Shown piece after piece: positions 36,453 to 43,651 of a stretch of DNA of 64,000 nt (the stretch's first letter is position 1; each line of letters starts with the position of its first letter). The position numbers and the translations under genes were made by a program. Source of the stretch: JAHJDO01 sp964437505 (GTDB lineage Bacteria > JAHJDO01); NCBI GenBank assembly GCA_964437505.1, contig CAYTGU010000002.1, positions 68,920 to 132,919 on the forward strand, written 5' to 3'. The notes under the pieces are model-generated. The model saw only the letters and a list, made by a program, of their open reading frames with translations. It was not told where the DNA came from and made no database searches.

Positions 36453-36482
36453 ATCTTAACACGAGATATAGAGTCAAGTCAA
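36453..36482 (-). promoter_or_regulatory. Probable promoter for phosphatase-rpiB-glyA
   Basis: On the minus strand TTGACT (36477-36482) and TAAGAT (36453-36458) are 18 bp apart, close before the ATG at 36445. It faces away from the rpsB promoter in the same intergenic region. Confidence 0.5.
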
Positions 36483-36505
36483 GAAATCCAGTGACTTTTT
36501 TCTGC

Positions 36506-36535
36506 TTGCCAATACAGAAAACTTTGTGTTAGTAT
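36506..36535 (+). promoter_or_regulatory. Promoter of the rpsB-tsf-pyrH-frr operon
   Basis: TTGCCA (36506-36511), an 18-bp spacer and TAGTAT (36530-36535) predict a start near 36542. That leaves a leader of about 114 nt before the rpsB ATG (36656), which has AGGAGA at 36645-36650. Confidence 0.55.
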
Positions 36536-36556
36536 CAGAAACTGAAGTTGTAAAAA

Positions 36557-36605
36557 CGCACACCTTTTGATCTCAACCAAGGGTGCGTCTTCTTTAAGAC
36601 GTTTT
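36557..36605 (+). promoter_or_regulatory. Structured rpsB leader with overlapping hairpins
   Basis: Hairpin 1 pairs CGCAC(A)CCTT (36557-36566) with AAGGGTGCG (36579-36587). Hairpin 2 pairs CGTCTT (36586-36591) with AAGACG (36596-36601), followed by TTTT. The two share bases 36586-36587 and cannot fully form together. This resembles an attenuator or an S2-binding autoregulatory leader; the mechanism is inferred. Confidence 0.55.
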
Positions 36606-36655
36606 GGTGAGAAATGATAGAGGTGGAGGGTAAAAACCAAAAATAGGAGAAAGTC

Positions 36656-37543
36656 ATGGCAACTATTCCAATCAAAGACCTGTTAGAGGCAGGGGTGCAT
36701 TTCGGGCACCAAACGCATAGATGGAATCCAAAAATGAAAGAATTTATTTTTGGACAGAAAAGAGGCATACATATTATAAATCTCGAGAAAACTGTTCAAA
36801 AGATAGAGAAAGCATATGAGTTCTTAATGAATTTGGCTGCGCAGGGGGAATCTATTTTATTTGTTGGAACAAAGAGACAGGCTCAAATGACTGTTGCTGA
36901 GCAAGCAGCAAGATGTGGAATGCATTATGTAAATCAACGCTGGTTAGGGGGCATGCTTACAAACTTTCAGACTGTCCGCAAGAGTATAAGTCGATTGCTT
37001 GAAATTGAACAGATGAAGGAAAAAGGGGAATTTGAATCGCGACATAAGAAAGAGGTTATTAGATTAAATAAAGAAAAAGATAAGCTTAATAAATATCTTA
37101 TGGGAATTAAGACCATGACCAAATTTCCAGGTGCATTACTTGTAGTGGATCCGCAAAAAGAAAAAATTGCCGTTCTAGAGGCAAATAAATTAAAAATTCC
37201 TGTAATTGCAATTATTGATACAAATTGTGATCCTGATAGAATAGCCTGTTTTATTCCTGGTAATGATGATGCTGTTAAATCGATCGCAATATTGATTACA
37301 AAAATGGCTGATGCGATTATTGAAGGCAAAAAGAAAATTCCTAAAGAGAAAAAGGAAGAGAAAGTAATAGGCGAAGAAGACGTAGAGTCTCAAAATCTTG
37401 AACCAATTTCAGAGAAGACCGAGAAGAAAAAGGCCGAAAAAAAAGAAAAAGAGAAATCAGTTAAAAAAGTAAAAGAATCTGGAGAAAAAAAGGCAACACT
37501 AACAAGTAAAAAAACTACTGCTAAAAAAATAGATAAAAAATAA
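36656..37543 (+). CDS. rpsB: Ribosomal protein S2 with lysine-rich C-terminal extension
   Basis: The core is canonical: 'IPIKDLLEAGVHFGHQTHRWNPKMKEFIFG', 'ILFVGTKRQAQ', 'VNQRWLGGMLTNFQTVRKSI' and 'VIAIIDTNCDPDRIACFIPGNDDAVKSI'. The protein is 295 residues; about 65 C-terminal residues are a Lys/Glu-rich tail ('EKKKAEKKEKEKSVKKVKES') beyond the usual end. Long basic tails also occur on S16 and L19 in this window. S2 binds late in 30S assembly and often represses its own operon. It is followed by tsf after 21 bp. Confidence 0.97.
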   Translation: MATIPIKDLLEAGVHFGHQTHRWNPKMKEFIFGQKRGIHIINLEKTVQKIEKAYEFLMNLAAQGESILFVGTKRQAQMTVAEQAARCGMHYVNQRWLGGMLTNFQTVRKSISRLLEIEQMKEKGEFESRHKKEVIRLNKEKDKLNKYLMGIKTMTKFPGALLVVDPQKEKIAVLEANKLKIPVIAIIDTNCDPDRIACFIPGNDDAVKSIAILITKMADAIIEGKKKIPKEKKEEKVIGEEDVESQNLEPISEKTEKKKAEKKEKEKSVKKVKESGEKKATLTSKKTTAKKIDKK

Positions 37544-37564
37544 AAATAAAGGAGTTTTTCTATA

Positions 37565-38152
37565 ATGGGAATAAATGCAGATTTGGTAAAAAAATTAAGG
37601 GAGTCGACAGGCATAGGTATTATGGATTGCAAGACGGCTTTGATAGAAGCAGATGGGGATTTGGAAAAAGCTATTGACGTTCTGCGTAAAAAGGGGCTGG
37701 CAAGTGCAAAGAAGAAGACTGGACGGCAGGCTCTAGAAGGCATTATTGCTACCTACATACATCATGGAAGTAAAATAGGTGTATTGGTAGAAATTAATTG
37801 CGAGACTGATTTTGTTGCCAGAACAGATGAGTTTAAGAATCTAGCAAAGGATATAGCGATGCATATTGCTGCAACAAATCCATCTTATATTTCTAAAGAA
37901 GAGGTGACTTGTGATGTAATTGAAAAAGAAAGAGAGATATACAGCGAACAGAGTAAAGGCAAGCCGGAACATGCTATTGAAAAAATAGTTAATGGCAAAT
38001 TAGAGAAATTCTTTGCGCAATTCTGTCTGTAGCAGCAGACATTTATTAAAGATAGTAAAATGTCCGTTGGCGAATATATAATGTCTAAAGTATCCAAGCT
38101 GGGAGAAAATATCAAGGTTCGTAGATTTACTAGATATCAACTTGGAGGATAA
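37565..38152 (+). CDS. tsf: Elongation factor Ts, interrupted by an in-frame TAG codon
   Basis: The first 155 codons match short-form EF-Ts: 'VKKLRESTGIGIMDCKTALIEADGDLEKAIDVLRKKG', the TDFV motif ('VEINCETDFVARTDEFKNLAKDIAMHIAA') and 'EKIVNGKLEKFFAQFCL'. A TAG follows at 38030-38032. The same frame then continues with the conserved EF-Ts C-terminus 'QQTFIKDSKMSVGEY' and 'KLGENIKVRRFTRYQLGG' to a TAA at 38150-38152. The full product would be 195 residues, the normal short-form length. Homologs have Leu where TAG stands (CLLxQ), one base from TTG. The pyrH ribosome-binding site (GGAGG) lies inside the last tsf codons, so the operon architecture is intact. Other genes here end in TAG, so it is not generally a sense codon. 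Mutation, sequencing error or readthrough are all possible. EF-Ts recycles EF-Tu. Confidence 0.9.
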
Positions 38153-38160
38153 CTTGTTTT

Positions 38161-38883
38161 ATGAAAAAGCCTGTATATAAACGGATTTTACTCAAGTTAA
38201 GCGGAGAGGCGCTTAAAGGCAAAAAAGACTCTGGTATAGACTTTGAGCAAACAGCCCTTATTGCAGGGCAAATTCATGAGATACAGGCACTTGGTGTAGA
38301 AATCGCTGTTGTAATAGGCGGAGGGAATATATTTAGAGGCGTGCCGGCAAGTAAAAACGGGATAGATAGGGTTACTGCTGATTATATGGGAATGATTGCT
38401 ACTATGATTAATGCATTGGCACTTCAGGGAGCATTGGAGAATGTAGGAGTAATTACCAGAGTACAAACTGCGATAGAAATGCAGAAACTGGCAGAGCCGT
38501 ATGTAAGAAGGAAAGCTGTTAGACACTTGGAGAAAGGAAGAGTTGTGATCTTTGCAGGGGGAACAGGAAATCCGTATTTCAGCACTGATACTGCAGCTGC
38601 CCTGCGTGCAGTAGAAATAGAAGCTGAAATAGTACTTAAGGCAACAAAAGTTGACGGGGTATATAGTTCAGATCCTCTATCTAACAAGAAAGCAAAACGA
38701 TTTAGTTCAATTGACTATCTTGAAGTAATAACAAAGAAGCTTAAAGTTATGGATAGTACTGCTATTTCTCTTTGTATGGATAATAATCTGCCGATTGTTG
38801 TCTTTAATATGGCTCAAAAAGACAATATTAAAAAGGTTATAATGGGAGAGAATATCGGGACTTTTGTAAAGGAGGCAAAGTAA
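38161..38883 (+). CDS. pyrH: Uridylate kinase
   Basis: The 240-residue amino-acid-kinase fold enzyme has 'RILLKLSGEALKG', 'GGGNIFRG', 'DRVTADYMGMIATMINALALQ' and 'FAGGTGNPYFSTDTAAALRA'. It phosphorylates UMP to UDP. Its RBS (GGAGG, 38144-38148) overlaps the tsf 3' end. Order rpsB-tsf-pyrH-frr is the conserved bacterial one. Confidence 0.97.
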   Translation: MKKPVYKRILLKLSGEALKGKKDSGIDFEQTALIAGQIHEIQALGVEIAVVIGGGNIFRGVPASKNGIDRVTADYMGMIATMINALALQGALENVGVITRVQTAIEMQKLAEPYVRRKAVRHLEKGRVVIFAGGTGNPYFSTDTAAALRAVEIEAEIVLKATKVDGVYSSDPLSNKKAKRFSSIDYLEVITKKLKVMDSTAISLCMDNNLPIVVFNMAQKDNIKKVIMGENIGTFVKEAK

Positions 38884-38884
38884 A

Positions 38885-39442
38885 ATGCTAAAACAAATTA
38901 TTTCGCAGACCGAAGCAAAAATGGGAAAATCCATGGAGGCAGTAAAGGGGGAGCTGGCTACGATACGAACCGGAAGAGCATCTGCTTCTTTAGTGGAACA
39001 TATTATGGTTGATTGTTACGGCTCATCATCGCTACTCAATCAGGTAGCAGGTATTTCTGTTCCAGAGTCTCAACTTATTGTTATTCAGCCATGGGATAAG
39101 AATTTAATATCTGATGTAGAGAAGGCAATAATAAAGGCTAATATTGGATTGACACCTATAAATGACGGCAAAGTATTGCGCATACCTGTTCCGTCTCCTA
39201 CTGAGGACAGAAGAAAAGAGCTCATAAAGATCGTAAAAAAGATAGGCGAAGAAGGCAAGATATCTATAAGAGGAATACGGCGAGATACTATTGCAGAAAT
39301 TAAAACTCTGCAAAAGAATGGACAGGTATCTGAAGACGATGCTTTTAGAGATGAAGCACATATACAAAAAATCACAGATCAGCACATTGCCCAGATTGAT
39401 AAAATTCTGGACGATAAGGAAAAGGCATTGCTGGAAGTTTGA
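38885..39442 (+). CDS. frr: Ribosome recycling factor
   Basis: The 185 residues are of normal length and sequence: 'MEAVKGELATIRTGRASASLVEHIMVDCYGS', 'LNQVAGISVPESQLIVIQPWD', 'IPVPSPTEDRRKELIKIVKKIGEEGKISIRGIRRD' and 'QISTLP'-free helical end 'ITDQHIAQIDKILDDKEKALLEV'. With EF-G it splits post-termination ribosomes. It is 2 bp after pyrH and is the last gene of the operon; an accessory island begins after it. Confidence 0.97.
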   Translation: MLKQIISQTEAKMGKSMEAVKGELATIRTGRASASLVEHIMVDCYGSSSLLNQVAGISVPESQLIVIQPWDKNLISDVEKAIIKANIGLTPINDGKVLRIPVPSPTEDRRKELIKIVKKIGEEGKISIRGIRRDTIAEIKTLQKNGQVSEDDAFRDEAHIQKITDQHIAQIDKILDDKEKALLEV

Positions 39443-39500
39443 AAAACCTCTTTTATCATTTGGTATAAAGGTTAAAAATTGTTTCTGTCAGAACAGTTAC

Positions 39501-39529
39501 TTGACATCCTACAGCTAGTATGGTCTACT
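39501..39529 (+). promoter_or_regulatory. Sigma70-type promoter in the frr-DUF3800 intergenic region
   Basis: A consensus TTGACA (39501-39506) is followed by a 17-bp spacer and TCTACT (39524-39529), predicting a start near 39536. An 11-bp inverted repeat with one mismatch (39527-39537 and 39550-39560) overlaps the start region and may be an operator or the first hairpin of the RNA. Confidence 0.55.
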
Positions 39530-39535
39530 TAAGTT

Positions 39536-39636
39536 AAGAGAAAACGAGGTTAACTAAAGTCCTGAAGTTTTGTGATGGTTATCTTTAGATCACCCTCATA
39601 AGCGTAGTGTATCTGCGCCAGCTTCAGGCTTTTTTT
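39536..39636 (+). ncRNA. Candidate structured RNA ending in an intrinsic terminator
   Basis: An outer stem pairs CCTGAAG (39561-39567) with CTTCAGG (39622-39628). It encloses two hairpins, GTGAT/ATCAC (39572-39576 with 39589-39593) and GCGTAG/CTGCGC (39602-39607 with 39613-39618, one G-U pair). This gives a three-way-junction layout. Seven T residues (39630-39636) follow, as in a Rho-independent terminator. With the promoter just upstream, this could be an independent small RNA of about 100 nt or a 5' regulatory element of the DUF3800 gene. No known riboswitch class is recognised. Confidence 0.5.
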
Positions 39637-39650
39637 ATTCTATGTGGTTT

Positions 39651-40292
39651 ATGCAAATTTTAATTGATGAAAGTGGTGATTTAGGTTGGATTTTCGATAA
39701 GCCATACAGAAAGGGTGGTTCTAGCCGATACCTTACCCTTGCCTGTCTATTTCTTCCGAAATCGTTAAAAAACTTACCAAGAAATATCATTCGTGCTATG
39801 TACAAAAAGATGGGTTGGCAAAATGAAAAAAAAGCTTCCACAGCCACAATAAAACAGAAAACCATATTTTGTCAAAACGTTATAATGTTATTAAAATCCA
39901 ATCCTAGTATTAAAATAGAAGCAATTACTGTTAAAAAAGAAAATGTTGAAAATCACATTAGGGAAGATGGAAATAAACTGTATAATTATATGATATCTCT
40001 AATAATTCCTGAATATACAAATGGACATTCAGAAGTAGATTTTATTCCTGATGAGCGAAGCATAAAAGTTAAAAGTGGTAACTCTTTAGTAGACTATCTG
40101 CAGGTGAAACTATGGTTTGACTATAAACAACAGACGAAACTCATTAATAAGCCTGGCCGTAGCCATGAGCAATATAATCTTCAATTTATAGACTGGGTAA
40201 CTCATTGTATATGGATGAATTTTGAACAGGGTCAAAATACAATGTATGATATACTGGTGCTTCATATTAAAAACAGGACACTGTTCTTTTAA
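39651..40292 (+). CDS. DUF3800 domain protein
   Basis: I chose the ATG at 39651 (MQILIDESGDLGW), which gives the normal DUF3800 start; an in-frame ATG lies 3 codons upstream, and neither has a clear RBS. The 213 residues include the hallmark 'IDESGD' and the downstream 'SLVDYLQVKLWFDYKQ' and 'QFIDWVTHCIWMNFEQ' helices, ending in LFF. DUF3800 proteins have a predicted RNase H-like fold with acidic residues and often occur near defence or mobile genes. The cellular role is unknown. It follows a terminator-like structure by 14 bp and is the first gene of the accessory island after frr. Confidence 0.8.
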   Translation: MQILIDESGDLGWIFDKPYRKGGSSRYLTLACLFLPKSLKNLPRNIIRAMYKKMGWQNEKKASTATIKQKTIFCQNVIMLLKSNPSIKIEAITVKKENVENHIREDGNKLYNYMISLIIPEYTNGHSEVDFIPDERSIKVKSGNSLVDYLQVKLWFDYKQQTKLINKPGRSHEQYNLQFIDWVTHCIWMNFEQGQNTMYDILVLHIKNRTLFF

Positions 40293-40360
40293 GAATTCTA
40301 ATCAAAACGTCTATATTTTCCCCTCTAAGATAGAATGTAAATAGCATAAAGTGCGGTTGT

Positions 40361-40386
40361 GTCATGCCTGCGAAAGCAGGAATGAC
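40361..40386. repeat. REP-like palindrome
   Basis: GTCATGCCTGC, GAAA and GCAGGAATGAC form a near-perfect hairpin (40361-40386). This resembles the dispersed palindromes common in many environmental bacteria. A shortened relative (AGCAGG.GAATGAC) is present in the repeats near 42.6 and 55.9 kb. Confidence 0.6.
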
Positions 40387-40400
40387 AAGGGATGAGTATA

Positions 40401-40426
40401 GGGCACAATATCTTGTGCCCTTTTTT
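40401..40426 (+). terminator. Rho-independent terminator
   Basis: A perfect 8-bp stem GGGCACAA/TTGTGCCC (40401-40408, 40413-40420) with a TATC loop is followed by six T residues. It would end transcription from the DUF3800 gene before the next promoter. Confidence 0.8.
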
Positions 40427-40450
40427 CTTTATGGTTTGGGGATGGTGGGG

Positions 40451-40456
40451 TATAAT
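40451..40456 (+). promoter_or_regulatory. -10 box just before the protease-like gene (possible leaderless mRNA)
   Basis: A perfect TATAAT (40451-40456) ends only 6 bp before the ATG at 40463, so the predicted start lies at or near the start codon. No Shine-Dalgarno sequence is present and no strong -35 element is seen. Confidence 0.5.
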
Positions 40457-40462
40457 TAATTT

Positions 40463-41575
40463 ATGGAAAATGAAATTAGTAATGAATATATTGAAAATGC
40501 AATAAATAAACTGGGAAAATTCTTCGGAGTTAAAGAAGAAATTTCTAGCAAAAGACTTTTTTCTTTGATGAAAAGCGACAAGGTAAAAGAGTCAATGAAA
40601 ATGATAGCTCAACAGCTAGATTTGCCTATAGACATCAATATTGTTAATGTTCCAAGTGATTATAGGAGACAAAGTGATGATAATCAGTTTCATAGCACAC
40701 ATTTAGCCAGAGTCAGTCAACGTGGCTCAGGAAGCGAAGGAATTACGGCTCAAGTAAGCATACCAGGGAATTTACCATTTTTTGGTTCCACAGCATTAAA
40801 TAACTACCCAATAAACGTCAAGATAAGTAAGAATTGTACAGAACATCCCGTAGTATTTTCAATGGTTATGGCGCACGAGCTTTCACATGTACTTTTACAT
40901 TCATTACGCCATGCTGAAAAAGATAATGAGTTTTACACAGACATTGTTGCTATGATGCTTGGCTTCAAAACAATATTTCGAAATGGACGCAAAATTACAA
41001 CCACAAAAGAAGATCATGGACTTATGAGTACAACAATTAGGACAACTACCACTACTTATGGATACTTATCCGATGAACAATTTAATTTTGCTAAAAATAA
41101 AATAAATTTAATATTTAAAAAAAATCACGGCAGGAAAAAACTTTTATTAAAAGAGATTAAAAAATTTAAAAAAGTATTGTTAAAATATAAGATAACTTTT
41201 TTCAGATTTAGTAAATTTCTTGAATATCTTTCTAAAAATCACGGTAAAAATATTTCTGGGGATGATGGCAAAAAGATAATGATGCTTTTCCAACCTGGTT
41301 ATATTGGTAATTTTGAGTCATCTATAAAACAAAATGTCCAAAAAATTAACAAAGTTGAAACATTTTGCAAAAAACTGTTCCACTACACTGAGCAAAACTT
41401 AAACCAAATGATGAATTATACTAAAGAATTAGAAAGCGAAACGAAAGATTTAAAAAATAAATTAACTTCTTTAAGACAAGACGCGAGAATGTTAAAAACA
41501 CATATCAATTTTACATACAGAATGAAAGTTTTTTCCAGTCAAATTTGGCAAAGATTAACTAAAAAAGGCGACTAG
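40463..41575 (+). CDS. Unrecognised HExxH metalloprotease-like protein with coiled-coil tail
   Basis: The 370 residues have a zinc-protease signature 'MVMAHELSHVLLHSLRH' (HELSH at 138-142). A downstream acidic motif, 'NEFYTDIVAMMLGF' (156-168), could supply the third ligand, and 'YGYLSDEQFNFA' follows, reminiscent of other small zincin domains. The second half is Lys-rich, helical and coiled-coil (about 215-350, 'YTKELESETKDLKNKLTSLRQDARMLK'). No signal peptide is seen. It is AT-rich, may be transcribed as a leaderless mRNA, and is followed after 1 bp by a membrane-protein gene, so the two probably form one unit. I do not recognise the family. Confidence 0.7.
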   Translation: MENEISNEYIENAINKLGKFFGVKEEISSKRLFSLMKSDKVKESMKMIAQQLDLPIDINIVNVPSDYRRQSDDNQFHSTHLARVSQRGSGSEGITAQVSIPGNLPFFGSTALNNYPINVKISKNCTEHPVVFSMVMAHELSHVLLHSLRHAEKDNEFYTDIVAMMLGFKTIFRNGRKITTTKEDHGLMSTTIRTTTTTYGYLSDEQFNFAKNKINLIFKKNHGRKKLLLKEIKKFKKVLLKYKITFFRFSKFLEYLSKNHGKNISGDDGKKIMMLFQPGYIGNFESSIKQNVQKINKVETFCKKLFHYTEQNLNQMMNYTKELESETKDLKNKLTSLRQDARMLKTHINFTYRMKVFSSQIWQRLTKKGD

Positions 41576-41576
41576 A

Positions 41577-42557
41577 ATGTTCAGTAGAGTAACTATAAGT
41601 CAGAAAGATGAAAAACATATTGGCTTGAAATTTGAGAAAAGGCGTACAAGAATTGATGCTGAATATAATACTAAATTACTAGAAAAACAAACAGAGCTTG
41701 GAAATAGAATCCACGGTGGGTGTGGGCAGAACGAACTGATAAGGATAAAGACTGAGAAAGTTATGAAATTAGCCGAGGCATGGTCTGATATATACAGAGA
41801 GGTTTGTGGTAATCCAGCAAACGAAAAAGATGTCAACGTCATAATAGAGAGAGTCAAACAAATTGTAGATTCGCACATGAAAAGTCTGATTAGCAATGTG
41901 GAAAACAATACGACTATACCCGCAAACTTCAAACAAGCATGTCAGGAACAATTTATAGCAGGAGGCATGAGTATTATATCGAATATTAAGAGTGATCTTG
42001 AGATATGTGTAATGGAGAATAAATTTACTCTAAGAAAAATAATTGGTCGTTCTTTTACTATTAAATTTTTCAAACATTCTATATTTATTTACATAGTTGC
42101 ACCAATAATTGTGTTTTTGATTATTAGTAACTGCAATAAAACCAAATCTCCAAATGTTACAATAAATAATTATTTTGAAAGTTCGTTTTTTATTTCAAAA
42201 AAACAAGAATTAACATTAAATTTAAGACAGAAATATCCATTTGGATTTGTGATTTTTTCAGTCGATGATAAAAATATAGTTACTCTTAATAATCTCAACT
42301 TTGCTCAAGATTTTGATATTGATTGGGTAAACACTAAAATAAAACAATTAACTAATAATAGAATAGAAATTTTAATACCTAAAATATTTTATAAACCCCA
42401 AAGAGTCACAATACAGAAATTCACCATGATAATACCTAGGAAAGTTGGATATAAAAAAGTATTTCCAATCAGTTTCGGAAGCCAAAAATTTAAACCAATT
42501 TTTGAAGTGCTTGAAGATCATAGTAAATTTTTGATCCTTGTAATAGGATTTAAATAA
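41577..42557 (+). CDS. Unrecognised single-span membrane protein, partner of the HExxH protein
   Basis: The 326 residues begin with a cytoplasmic helical part (1-160, 'EAWSDIYREVCGNPANEKDVNVIIERVKQIV'). One transmembrane helix follows at about 163-182 ('SIFIYIVAPIIVFLIISN'). The external part of about 145 residues has beta-rich character ('FGFVIFSVDDKNIVTLNN', 'VTIQKFTMIIPRKVGYK'). No family is recognised. It starts 1 bp after the protease-like gene. A sensor or substrate role for the adjacent protease is inference from this arrangement. Confidence 0.65.
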   Translation: MFSRVTISQKDEKHIGLKFEKRRTRIDAEYNTKLLEKQTELGNRIHGGCGQNELIRIKTEKVMKLAEAWSDIYREVCGNPANEKDVNVIIERVKQIVDSHMKSLISNVENNTTIPANFKQACQEQFIAGGMSIISNIKSDLEICVMENKFTLRKIIGRSFTIKFFKHSIFIYIVAPIIVFLIISNCNKTKSPNVTINNYFESSFFISKKQELTLNLRQKYPFGFVIFSVDDKNIVTLNNLNFAQDFDIDWVNTKIKQLTNNRIEILIPKIFYKPQRVTIQKFTMIIPRKVGYKKVFPISFGSQKFKPIFEVLEDHSKFLILVIGFK

Positions 42558-42565
42558 AGGTTAAA

Positions 42566-42647
42566 ATGGGGACAACAACCTTTTCTTAAATCCTGAGCTC
42601 AAATCACTAACCACCCGGCTTATCCGATCAAGCAGGAGAATGACAAA
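42566..42647. repeat. Dispersed repeat, copy A
   Basis: This segment shares an exact 21-bp block (42627-42647) and a looser upstream block (GGGACA...TTTTCTTAA) with 55884-55976. Both copies lie at edges of accessory islands, which suggests remnants of a non-autonomous mobile element or recombination endpoints. Confidence 0.55.
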
Positions 42648-42734
42648 ATTTGTAATTTTGGGAATAAAATGATAAAAAGACTGTTACAAAAATTGCTAAA
42701 CCATACAGAGTAAAAAACAAAGGAGAACGAAGAC

Positions 42735-42908
42735 ATGGCTTATAAAATCTCAGATGAATGTGTTGGTTGCGGTACGTGTGTTGACGAATGTGAAGCAGAA
42801 GCAATTAAGGAACAGGACGATAAATACAGTATTGTTGCTGAGAAATGTACGGAGTGTGGTAAGTGCGCGGAAGTATGCCCTGTAGAAGCGATAGCTAAGG
42901 ATGAGTAA
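42735..42908 (+). CDS. 2x[4Fe-4S] ferredoxin
   Basis: A small 57-residue gene is preceded by AAAGGAGAACG. It has two complete cluster motifs, 'CVGCGTCVDEC' and 'CTECGKCAEVCPVEA', typical of clostridial-type low-potential ferredoxins. It carries electrons in anaerobic metabolism or for MEP/Fe-S enzymes such as IspG (the latter inferred). Its stop overlaps the uppS start by 8 bp, so it heads the uppS-cdsA-dnaB-eno-ftsB run. Confidence 0.93.
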   Translation: MAYKISDECVGCGTCVDECEAEAIKEQDDKYSIVAEKCTECGKCAEVCPVEAIAKDE

Positions 42909-43641
42909 AAAAGAAGAACGGTTGTCAGAATTAGACCATAGGAAGATTCCTCAACATGTTGCTATTATAATGGATGGTAATGGCAGATGGGCAAAGAAGC
43001 GCGGATTGCCAAGGTCTGCAGGACATCTGGCAGGGGTAAAAACTGTTAGGCGTATTGTAGAAACATCCTCAAACATTGGTGTAAAATTTCTGACCATGTA
43101 TGCATTTTCCACAGAAAACTGGAAACGTCCCAAAGATGAAGTTAGTACAATTATGTCTTTATTTAAGATATATCTCAAAAAAGAAATATCAACCTTTAAT
43201 AAGAATGATGTAAGGCTTAATGTAATTGGAAATACAGGAGATTTGTCGGATGGTCTTCAGAAAATTATGGATAACGCACTGGAAAAGACATCTGCAAATA
43301 AAGGCTTAACGTTTACTTTGGCTATCAATTATGGCAGCAGGGAAGAGATTACGAACGCAGTAAAAAACATTGTAAATGATGTTGAAAAAGGTATCATAAG
43401 TAGAGATATAAATGAGAGTATAATCAGCAGGTATTTATATACCTCTGATTTGCCGGATCCGGATCTTTTAATCAGAACAAGCGGAGAGATGAGAATTAGC
43501 AATTTTTTACTCTGGCAATTGTCGTACTCTGAGATATGGGTTACAGATACGTATTGGCCGGATTTTGAGCAAACAGAGTATATAAAAGCGATTTTGGATT
43601 ATCAAAATAGACAAAGACGGTTTGGAAAACATAACGGATAA
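42901..43641 (+). CDS. uppS: Undecaprenyl diphosphate synthase
   Basis: The 246-residue cis-prenyltransferase has 'VAIIMDGNGRWAKKRGLPRSAGHLAG' (catalytic Asp in MDGNGRW), 'TMYAFSTENWKRP', 'AINYGSREEI' and 'DPDLLIRTSGEMRISNFLLWQLSYSEIW'. It makes the C55 lipid carrier for peptidoglycan and LPS. It follows the ferredoxin gene with an 8-bp overlap and adjoins cdsA, the common order. Confidence 0.97.
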   Translation: MSKKEERLSELDHRKIPQHVAIIMDGNGRWAKKRGLPRSAGHLAGVKTVRRIVETSSNIGVKFLTMYAFSTENWKRPKDEVSTIMSLFKIYLKKEISTFNKNDVRLNVIGNTGDLSDGLQKIMDNALEKTSANKGLTFTLAINYGSREEITNAVKNIVNDVEKGIISRDINESIISRYLYTSDLPDPDLLIRTSGEMRISNFLLWQLSYSEIWVTDTYWPDFEQTEYIKAILDYQNRQRRFGKHNG

Positions 43642-43651
43642 GGCAGTAACT

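Noticed and set aside
37390..37743. Minus-strand Phe/Ser-rich frame opposite rpsB/tsf
   Set aside because: It is an antisense shadow of the Lys-rich S2 tail.
42669..42713. 14-codon frame MIKRLLQKLLNHTE as a leader peptide before the ferredoxin gene
   Set aside because: No RBS and no attenuator-like structure follow it; the length is within chance.
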